This document shows, in pieces, positions 56,250 to 64,000 of a DNA stretch of 64,000 bases (within the stretch, counting starts at the first letter, position 1; the number at the start of each line of letters is the position of its first letter). The notes beneath the pieces were generated by a model, which saw only the letters and a list, made by a program, of their open reading frames with translations, searched no databases and was not told where the DNA came from. The position numbers and the translations under genes are program-made. The stretch spans positions 16,259 to 80,258 of the forward strand of contig JAITTX010000306.1 of NCBI GenBank assembly GCA_031286755.1, read 5' to 3'. The DNA is from Paraburkholderia sp. Lineage in GTDB: Bacteria; Pseudomonadota; Gammaproteobacteria; Burkholderiales; Burkholderiaceae.

Positions 56250-57365
56250 ATGACAGACACAATAATATGGAGTCCGAAAATGATGGCTTGCCGTCGCGTT
56301 TCCTGCGTGGTGGCACTAACGGCGGCGTTCGGCTTTTGCCAATCCGCACGCGCGGCCAGCAGCCTGACGCTGTATGGGATCGTCGATGCCGGCCTCACGT
56401 GGGCCAGCAACGAAGGCGGCGCGCAGAATATCTTCCTCGACACGGGGGTCATGCAAGGAAACCGGCTCGGCTTTCGCGGCGTGGAGGATCTCGGCGGTGG
56501 CTGGCAAGCCAACTTCCAGCTCGAGAACGGATTCTCGATAGGAACCGGAGCGGCTGGACAGGGAGGGCTGCTGTTCGGCCGCCAGGCATGGGCGGGCCTC
56601 TCCTCGACCGACTACGGCAGTCTCAAGCTCGGCCGCCAGTACGACTTCTTCACCGACACGCTGGAAGCCTATTACACGCCAACCTGGTCGGCGGGCGGTT
56701 ATGCGAACAACCCGCTCGATAACGATCGCATGAGCGGGCAACGCGTGAACAACGCGGTCAAGTATCTGTCGCCGGCATTCGGCGGCGTGCAGTTCGGCGC
56801 GATGTACGGCTTCTCGAACCTGGCCGGCAATTTCAACGGCCCCGGGCGCACGTACAGCTTCACGGCCACCTGGACGCGCGGCGGCTTTTCGGCTGGTGCG
56901 GCCTATACCGAGGTCAGCGGCACGACGCTCGACATTGCGCCGCTCGTCGGCAGCAGCACGCCGCAACTGATCGGTGGGCGCTACCTGCGCGACTGGGGCG
57001 CGGGCATGAGTTACGCGCTGAATTCACTCACGTTCTACGGCGTCTACTCGCAAGCGCTCTACGTGGCCCGGGACGGGCAACTGCAGAACCAGATGTTCCG
57101 CAACTATCAGGCAGGCGTGGCATGGCAAGTCCGCCCGGACCTGACGGCCGGCCCCGGCTACGGACTCACAACGCTCGGGCCGAAAAAATACCACCAGTTG
57201 AACCTCACAATCGACTACTTCCTCTCGAAGCGCAGCGACGTCTACGCTCAGGCCATCATCCAGCACGCCAGCGGCGCGGGCGCGACCGCCGACGTCATCA
57301 GCCTGCCCGCGTCGAGCAGCGCGGACCAGATACTCCTGCGCGTGGGCTTGCGCGAGAAGTTCTGA
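56250..57365 (+). CDS. General porin (Gram-negative trimeric type, OmpC-like)
   Basis: ASSLTLYGIVDAGLTWASNEGG...GNRLGFRGVEDLGGGWQANFQLENGFSIGTG...GLLFGRQAWAGLSSTDYGSLKLGRQYDF...ILLRVGLREKF. Confidence 0.94.
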   Translation: MTDTIIWSPKMMACRRVSCVVALTAAFGFCQSARAASSLTLYGIVDAGLTWASNEGGAQNIFLDTGVMQGNRLGFRGVEDLGGGWQANFQLENGFSIGTGAAGQGGLLFGRQAWAGLSSTDYGSLKLGRQYDFFTDTLEAYYTPTWSAGGYANNPLDNDRMSGQRVNNAVKYLSPAFGGVQFGAMYGFSNLAGNFNGPGRTYSFTATWTRGGFSAGAAYTEVSGTTLDIAPLVGSSTPQLIGGRYLRDWGAGMSYALNSLTFYGVYSQALYVARDGQLQNQMFRNYQAGVAWQVRPDLTAGPGYGLTTLGPKKYHQLNLTIDYFLSKRSDVYAQAIIQHASGAGATADVISLPASSSADQILLRVGLREKF

Positions 57366-57433
57366 AACGCCGGTGCGCCGCGACGCCAACGGCGATACGC
57401 TACAATCCGTCCATCCTCATTCTTCCCCTCCGT

Positions 57434-58111
57434 ATGACGGCTGCGCAAGGCAAATCACGGCGCGGCGAGCGCTCGGAAACGCTCGTCGACACGATCTACC
57501 GGGACACGCGACAGCGCCTGAATCAGGGCGAATGGCGCCCCGGCGACCGGCTGCTCGACTACGAGATCGGCGAGCGTTTCGGTTGCACGCGCATGCCCGT
57601 GCGCCAGGCATTGCTCCGGCTCGTCAACGAAGGATTGCTCAACGGCACGACGCGCGGCTTTCAGGTGCCGGTCATGACCGACGCGATGGTGCGCGACGTG
57701 TTCGAATTGCGCCGCATTCTCGAGCCGGCCGCCGCCGCGCTCGTGGTGGCGACAGCGGATCACAAGCAATTGCACGCGGCCCTGAGCAAGGCCATCGACC
57801 TCGCCAAAGTAGCGATGACGCACAACGACCCGGCGCTCATGTTCAGCGCGAACGCAAGCTTTCGCCATGCATGGCTGCAATGCGTGCGCAACGAGCGCCT
57901 CGTCAGCATGATCGCCATGTCGGCGGACCACGCCAATCAGGTGCGCTTTTCGAACACCCAGGACACCGCGAACTTTGCGCGGACCGTCGCGGCCCTCGAG
58001 CAATTGAGCGAGGCGTTGACGAGCGGCGACGCCGAGCGTGCGCGCGGCGTCATGCACACATTCTTGCTCGCGGCGGAAGCCGCCTATTTCGAGCGTCGGC
58101 TCAAAATCTGA
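57434..58111 (+). CDS. GntR-family regulator, FCD/FadR type
   Basis: SETLVDTIYRDTRQRLNQGEWRPGDRLLDYEIGERFGCTRMPVRQALLRLVNEGLLNGTTRGFQVPVMTDAMVRDVFELRRILEPAAAALV. Confidence 0.92.
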   Translation: MTAAQGKSRRGERSETLVDTIYRDTRQRLNQGEWRPGDRLLDYEIGERFGCTRMPVRQALLRLVNEGLLNGTTRGFQVPVMTDAMVRDVFELRRILEPAAAALVVATADHKQLHAALSKAIDLAKVAMTHNDPALMFSANASFRHAWLQCVRNERLVSMIAMSADHANQVRFSNTQDTANFARTVAALEQLSEALTSGDAERARGVMHTFLLAAEAAYFERRLKI

Positions 58112-58136
58112 GCCGACACGATCCGCCAGCCGGTCC

Positions 58137-59729
58137 TCAATACCCCATCGCACACCCATCCTTGCGATGATCGGATGCCCCGGTGAGCACGCCGCGCTCC
58201 CAGTCGATGCGAATCGCCTGCGAGCCGCCAATCGGCCCGGCCGAAGGCACGAGCGCGAAGCCCCGGTCCGCGAGCACCGCGCGCGCGGCCTCCGGCAGCG
58301 CCGCTTCGACCTCCACGGTTCCCGTGCCCGGGCGCGGAAACACACGCGGCAAGTCCATCGCCGCCTGCATGTCGAGACCGTAATGCAGCACCTTCGAAAG
58401 AAAATGCGCGTGACCCATCGCCTGGTAGTGGCCGCCCATCACGCCGAAGCTCATCTGCACGCGGCCATCGCGCGCCACCATGCCGGGGATGATGGTATGC
58501 AGCGGGCGCTTGTGCGGGGCGATCGCGTTCGGGTGCCCCGGCTCGACCGAAAAGCCCATGCCGCGGTTGTGCAGCATCACGCCCGATTCCTTGCCCATCA
58601 GCCCGCTTCCGAATGCATAGAACAACGAATTGATGAAGCTCACGCAGTTGCGGTCGCGATCGACCACGGTGATATAGACCGTGTCGCGGTGCTCGACCGG
58701 CGTGAGCGCGACGGCCGGGTCCAGCACGCGTTCGAGGTCGATACGGCCGCGCAGCGCATCGACGTGAGCGTCGGACAACAGGCGCTCGACGTCCACGCGC
58801 CCCTCGCGCGGGTCGCCCAGCACGGCATCGCGCACCGCATAGGCAAGCTTGGCCGCCTCGATCTCGCGATGCAGGCGATCGGGGTCGAGCGGGCTACCTT
58901 CGGCGTCGTACTTGTCGAGCAGCCTCAGCAGCAGTAGTGCGATCACGCCCTGCCCGGCCGGCGGGCATTCGATCACGTCGTAGCCGCGAAACTTCGCGCG
59001 GATGGGCGTGACGTATTCGCCGCTGAATCCGGCGAAGTCGTCCAGCGTATGCAAGCCGCCGTGCGCCTGGAGCGTGGCCACGAGATCGGCGGCCACGGCC
59101 CCGCGATAGAACGCGTCGCGGCCCGTTTCCGCAATCACACGCAGCGTGTTCGCGAGGCGCGGCTGCCGGTGCGTCTCGCCCGCGCGCGGCGCGGCGCCGT
59201 CCACGAGCATGGCCTTGCACGCCGCTCCGTCGCGCGCGAGCGTTTCCACTTCGGCGGCCCAGTCGCGCGCGGTGCGCGGCGCGACGGCGTAGCCTTCTTC
59301 CGCGAAACGAATGGCCGGGGCGAGCACGTCGCGCAGCGGCAGGCGGCCATGGTCGCGGTGCAGCGTCGTCCATGCGTCCACGGCGCCGGGCACCGTAACC
59401 GCGTGCGGTGAATGGCGCGCGATCGCGGTCACGCCCATCGCGCGCAAGCGCTCCGCGCTAGCGGCGGCAGGCGCCCAGCCCGAGCCGTCGTAAGCAATCA
59501 CGTCGTCGCTGCCGCCGCGCGAATAAAGCGCGAAGCAGTCGCCGCCCACGCCCGTGGAGCCGGGTTCGACCACGCATTGCACCGAGCACGCGGCAATCGC
59601 GGCGTCCATGGCGTTGCCGCCCGCGGCCAGTATCTGGATGGCGGTGAGCGTGGCGCTCGGGTGCGAGGTCGCGGCCATGCCATTGCGGGCCATCACGAGC
59701 GAGCGGCCCGGCATTTCGAAGTTACGCAT
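58137..59729 (-). CDS. Gamma-glutamyltransferase family protein
   Basis: MRNFEMPGRSLVMARNGMAATSHPSATLTAIQILAAGGNAMDAAIAACSVQCVVEPGSTGVGGDCFALY...HRDTVYITVVDRDRNCVSFINSLFYAFGSG; Thr nucleophile region present. Confidence 0.93.
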   Translation of the reverse strand: MRNFEMPGRSLVMARNGMAATSHPSATLTAIQILAAGGNAMDAAIAACSVQCVVEPGSTGVGGDCFALYSRGGSDDVIAYDGSGWAPAAASAERLRAMGVTAIARHSPHAVTVPGAVDAWTTLHRDHGRLPLRDVLAPAIRFAEEGYAVAPRTARDWAAEVETLARDGAACKAMLVDGAAPRAGETHRQPRLANTLRVIAETGRDAFYRGAVAADLVATLQAHGGLHTLDDFAGFSGEYVTPIRAKFRGYDVIECPPAGQGVIALLLLRLLDKYDAEGSPLDPDRLHREIEAAKLAYAVRDAVLGDPREGRVDVERLLSDAHVDALRGRIDLERVLDPAVALTPVEHRDTVYITVVDRDRNCVSFINSLFYAFGSGLMGKESGVMLHNRGMGFSVEPGHPNAIAPHKRPLHTIIPGMVARDGRVQMSFGVMGGHYQAMGHAHFLSKVLHYGLDMQAAMDLPRVFPRPGTGTVEVEAALPEAARAVLADRGFALVPSAGPIGGSQAIRIDWERGVLTGASDHRKDGCAMGY

Positions 59730-59801
59730 CAGCGCACTCTCCTGTTTTTTGGTGTCCTGATCATGTGCCCATGAAGGCAACGCAGCCGCCATCGGCACGT
59801 A

Positions 59802-60596
<795 letters not shown>

Positions 60597-60597
60597 G

Positions 60598-61365
60598 TCA
60601 ACGCCCCCGCAGCAGCTTCATCGTTTGCGCGCCAAAGAGACGCGTGTTCGCAGCCGGTTTCGCCTCGCCGCGGCCGAAGTGCGCCTCCAGCCGCCGCTGC
60701 ACGAAGCCCCACAGCGTGGTGAGCGCGAGGAAGTAAATGCCGAGCACGAGATAGAGCTCGAACACGCGGAAGTTCACCGAGGTGATCATCTGCGTGCTGA
60801 GCATCAGTTCTGGCACGCCAATCACGCTCACGAGCGTGGTGTTCTTCAGCATCACATTGAACTCGTTGCCGAGCGGCGGCACGATCACGCGCAGCGCCTG
60901 CGGCAGCACGACCCGGCGCATGAGCAGCACCGAAGTCATGCCGAGCGAGCGCGACGCTTCGTACTGCCCACGATCCACCGAGCTCAGGCCCGCGCGAATG
61001 ATCTCCGCCTGATAGGCCGCCGAATTCATGCCGAGCGCGAGCACGGCGGCCTGGATATTGCCCGGCAGCGTGATGATGCCGAAGTCGAGATCGTGAAAAT
61101 GAAAGATGTTCGCGGCGGCGAACGCCGTGTACAGGAACACGATCTGCATGAGCAGCGGCGTGCCGCGCATGACCCAGATGTAGCCGCGCGCGAACGCCTG
61201 CACCGGCAGGCTCGACGAAAGCCGCATGAGCGCGATGACGAGGCCCAGTGTCGCGCCCAGCACGACCGCGCAGGCGCTGATCGAGAACGTGAGCCACAGG
61301 CCATGCAGGTACGCGGGGCTGGGCTCCAGCAGGAATTTCCGGAAAATTTCCCAACTGAAATTCAT
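60598..61365 (-). CDS. Amino-acid ABC transporter permease
   Basis: [82 protein letters not shown]. Confidence 0.94.
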   Translation of the reverse strand: MNFSWEIFRKFLLEPSPAYLHGLWLTFSISACAVVLGATLGLVIALMRLSSSLPVQAFARGYIWVMRGTPLLMQIVFLYTAFAAANIFHFHDLDFGIITLPGNIQAAVLALGMNSAAYQAEIIRAGLSSVDRGQYEASRSLGMTSVLLMRRVVLPQALRVIVPPLGNEFNVMLKNTTLVSVIGVPELMLSTQMITSVNFRVFELYLVLGIYFLALTTLWGFVQRRLEAHFGRGEAKPAANTRLFGAQTMKLLRGR

Positions 61366-61380
61366 GGCTTCACCCCGCGC

Positions 61381-62199
61381 TCAATAGCGGTCGTTCTCGA
61401 GCTTCCAGGTTGAGAGCATCTTGCCGTAGCGGTCGCTCTTCACGAGCTCGGCCACGACCTTCGCCACCGCCGGCGAGAGCGGCTCGCCCTTGCGCGCGCC
61501 AATACCCGTCGCGATGCGGTTGAAGCCCGGCACCGCCTCCTCGAACATGTCTCCCGACGCCTGGCGGAAGTGCGCGGCGCTCTCCGAGGTGGTGCCGTAG
61601 GCGTCCACCTGTTGCAGGCGGAAGGCCTGGAATGCATCGGCGTCCGAGCTATAGACGACGATATTCATCGGCGCCTTGCCCGCGGCCGTGAGCTTCTGGT
61701 TTTCCTTTTCGAGCAGCGTGCTGATGGTCGTGCCGTTGAGCACGCCCACTTTCATGCCCGCGAGATCGTCGAGCGAGCGCACGTGGCGCGGGTTGCCGCG
61801 CGGCACCATGATCGACTGGCTCGAATACATGTAGTCGATGATGTCGATGATCTGGCGCCGCTCGGGCTTGTCGAACAACTGGCCGATCACGAGATCGCAC
61901 TGGCGCGCCTGCAGCGCGGGAATCTGCCCGCTGAACGACATGATCTTCCACTCGACCTTGAGATTGCCGAGCTGCTTCGCCACGTCGCGCGCCACGTCCA
62001 CGGAGAAGCCGCGCGGCTGCTGATTCTCGTCGTACGACGCGAGCGGCGGCGCGTCCATGCTCGAACAGTAAGTCAGCGTGCCGCTTTTCACGAGGTTCAG
62101 ATCGGCGGCCTGCGCCACGGAGGCTCCGGCAAGCTGGGCCAGAACCGCGACGCCGGCACAGGCGGCAAGACGAAAACGCTTGAACTCTTTTGCTGACAT
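61381..62199 (-). CDS. Amino-acid ABC transporter substrate-binding protein
   Basis: MSAKEFKRFRLAACAGVAVLAQLAGASVAQAADLNLVKSGTLTYCSSMDAPPLASYDENQQPRGFSVDVARDVAKQLG; start at 62199 inside the longer ORF. Confidence 0.93.
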   Translation of the reverse strand: MSAKEFKRFRLAACAGVAVLAQLAGASVAQAADLNLVKSGTLTYCSSMDAPPLASYDENQQPRGFSVDVARDVAKQLGNLKVEWKIMSFSGQIPALQARQCDLVIGQLFDKPERRQIIDIIDYMYSSQSIMVPRGNPRHVRSLDDLAGMKVGVLNGTTISTLLEKENQKLTAAGKAPMNIVVYSSDADAFQAFRLQQVDAYGTTSESAAHFRQASGDMFEEAVPGFNRIATGIGARKGEPLSPAVAKVVAELVKSDRYGKMLSTWKLENDRY

Positions 62200-62275
62200 C
62201 GGGAAGCTCCTGGCTGAGTGTGAGGCACAACGAGAGAGGCACAACGGCGAGCGGGCGAACCGGCCAACCCGCGCG

Positions 62276-62974
62276 TCATTCTCGCGATGCCGGCGATTCG
62301 AGAAATTCGATGATCTGGGGAACCGTCGATTCGATATGCGCACGCAGCGCCTGCTCGGCCTGCACGGGGTCGCGCGTGCGCAGCGCGTCGATCAGGATCT
62401 GGTGTGCGTCGCGCGCGCGCTTGCGCCGGAACGTCGCCTGCTCGATCCACAGGCGCATGGGGCCTTCGATCAGCGTGTAGAGCGAGAGAATCTGCTGATA
62501 CAGGCGCGTGCGGCCGCTGATCTCGCACAGGTATTCATGAAACGCGCAGTGGCGCTGCACCCAGGTGTCCGTGTCGCCGACGCAGGCGTCCATGTCTTCC
62601 AGCAAGCGCCCGAGTTTCGCGAGGTGCGCTTCGGTGCAGCGCGGCGCGGCCACGCGCATGGCGAGCCCCTCGAGCGCGATGCGCATGTCGAAGATGTCCT
62701 GGATCTCGTCCACGGAAAGGCCGCGCACGATCGCGCCGCGATTGGGGCGCTGGATCACCAGCCCCTCGCCGTGCAGCCGCCGCAGCGCGGCGCGCACCGG
62801 CATGCGGCTCATCGAGAGCGCTTCGGCAACGCTCTCCGCCACGATGCGCTGGCCCGCCGCGTAACGGCCTTCGATGATCGCCTCCAGCAGGAAACGATAA
62901 GCCTCTTCCTCGGCGGACAAGGCCAGGCCGGCTGTGCTGCGGGCGTGAGTGACGGCCATGGTGCGGTGCGACAT
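62276..62974 (-). CDS. GntR-family regulator, FCD domain
   Basis: EEEAYRFLLEAIIEGRYAAGQRIVAESVAEALSMSRMPVRAALRRLHGEGLVIQRPNRGAIVRGLSVDEIQDIFDMRIALEGLAMRVAA. Confidence 0.93.
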   Translation of the reverse strand: MSHRTMAVTHARSTAGLALSAEEEAYRFLLEAIIEGRYAAGQRIVAESVAEALSMSRMPVRAALRRLHGEGLVIQRPNRGAIVRGLSVDEIQDIFDMRIALEGLAMRVAAPRCTEAHLAKLGRLLEDMDACVGDTDTWVQRHCAFHEYLCEISGRTRLYQQILSLYTLIEGPMRLWIEQATFRRKRARDAHQILIDALRTRDPVQAEQALRAHIESTVPQIIEFLESPASRE

Positions 62975-63161
62975 TGCGTCGCATCTGGTTACGTGATGGG
63001 TGACAGATTACTCCCGCTGGATTTTTGGATCCAGTCTTTCAAAAAAAGTGTTTTCCCGGATGGCGCGCGCCGCCCGCGTACTCAATGCGCGTGATGCACT
63101 CGACCAGAGGCTCGCGCTGATTGCTCTCAGGTTGTCCGGCGATCGACAGTAAAATCCCCGC

Positions 63162-63791
63162 ATGGATTCGAACGCCGCCTCCCCCCAACGCCTGACCGAC
63201 CGCAAACGCGCCGCCATCCTCGAAGCGGCCATCGAGGAGTTTCTCGCCGCCGGCTACGATGCCACCAGCATGGACCGCATCGCCGCCCGCGCGAGCGTCT
63301 CGAAGCGCACCGTCTACAACCACTTCCCGAGCAAGGAAGCGCTTTTCGCGGCCATCCTGCACCAGCTCTGGGACGCCAGCCCTGGCGGCGCGCCGCCCGC
63401 GTACCGCGCCAGCGAACCGTTGCGCGAGCAATTGCTGGCGCTGTTGCTGCGCAAGCTGCGCCTCATGGCCGACGACTCGTTCCTCGCGCTCGCGCGCGTG
63501 GCGATCGGCGCCGGCATCCACTCGCCCGAGCGGGCGCGGGACATGGTGGCGCGCCTCGGGCAGCGCGAGGAAGACGTGACCGTGTGGATCCGCGCCGCGG
63601 CCGCCGACGGCCGCCTGCGCGTCGACGACCCGCTCTTCGCCGCGCAGCAGCTCCATGGGCTCGTGAAAGCGTTCGCGTTCTGGCCGCAAGTGACGATGGG
63701 GCAGCCGCCGCTGGGCGAAGACGAGCAGCGGCAGGTCGCGCAAACCGCCGCCGAGATGTTTCTCGCGCGCTATGCCGCGCAGCATCCGTGA
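63162..63791 (+). CDS. TetR/AcrR-family regulator
   Basis: RLTDRKRAAILEAAIEEFLAAGYDATSMDRIAARASVSKRTVYNHFPSKEALFAAILHQLWD. Confidence 0.94.
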   Translation: MDSNAASPQRLTDRKRAAILEAAIEEFLAAGYDATSMDRIAARASVSKRTVYNHFPSKEALFAAILHQLWDASPGGAPPAYRASEPLREQLLALLLRKLRLMADDSFLALARVAIGAGIHSPERARDMVARLGQREEDVTVWIRAAAADGRLRVDDPLFAAQQLHGLVKAFAFWPQVTMGQPPLGEDEQRQVAQTAAEMFLARYAAQHP

Positions 63792-63833
63792 GGCGGGAGC
63801 GGGCTGCCTGGAAGCACCGGTAGTGCGAGTGGA

Positions 63834-63847
63834 TGTGCATATGCACA
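63834..63847. promoter_or_regulatory. Perfect 14-bp palindrome TGTGCATATGCACA
   Basis: Exact palindrome downstream of the TetR stop; one base from TGTGCAGATGCACAG near 16746. Confidence 0.6.
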
Positions 63848-64000
63848 GATGAACGCGTGTGAAACCGGTTCGAAGTGGGCGCGTGAACCCGGCTTTGCGC
63901 CTGCTGACCTACTCCGGCCTCACGCAGGCCGCGCCACGAACGCGTACGCCGCGCCTGCGGCCGGGCTCACCCGCTCCCGAGCGCCAGAACCAGAACGCCA

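Noticed and set aside
63920-64000. Possible 3' end of a minus-strand CDS (...RSGSGARERVSPAAGAAYAFVARPA*)
   Set aside because: Only about 26 codons visible and no motif; cannot be supported without sequence beyond 64000.

Overview
High-GC proteobacterial chromosomal window; gene content and codon style look Burkholderia/Paraburkholderia/Caballeronia-like (inference, no search run). It is densely packed with ordinary-looking metabolic and transport operons. I saw no rRNA or tRNA gene, CRISPR array, transposase, integrase or phage gene. Left to right: (1) an MFS transporter cut by the left edge, divergent from a LysR regulator; (2) an arsenic operon arsR-arsC-acr3-arsH; (3) PPK2; (4) an OmpR/histidine kinase pair; (5) GFA-domain protein, metallophosphoesterase and two MFS transporters flanking an apparent decayed gamma-carbonic-anhydrase/PaaY-like fragment; (6) a trans-4-hydroxy-L-proline catabolic locus; (7) an alcaligin-like NRPS-independent siderophore locus: TonB receptor, N-hydroxylase, MFS exporter, acyltransferase, IucA/IucC synthetase, FhuF-like reductase and a Rieske oxygenase with an unusual insertion; (8) a CoA-transferase/CitMHS/acyl-CoA dehydrogenase/IclR locus; (9) an amino-acid ABC transporter with a HisC-like aminotransferase, HutC-type regulator, 2OG-Fe(II) oxygenase and GlcD-type oxidase; (10) a catabolic locus of unknown substrate with LLM flavin monooxygenase, flavin reductase, EthD-like protein, HpcH aldolase, M20 hydrolase, two MFS, porin and GntR, tied together by four CTGAATTCAG-type palindromes in its two divergent promoter regions; (11) a gamma-glutamyltransferase/ABC/GntR locus and a TetR regulator. 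The best candidate for an undescribed system is item 10 with its operator set, followed by item 9. Most long antisense ORFs in the supplied track are GC-driven artefacts.
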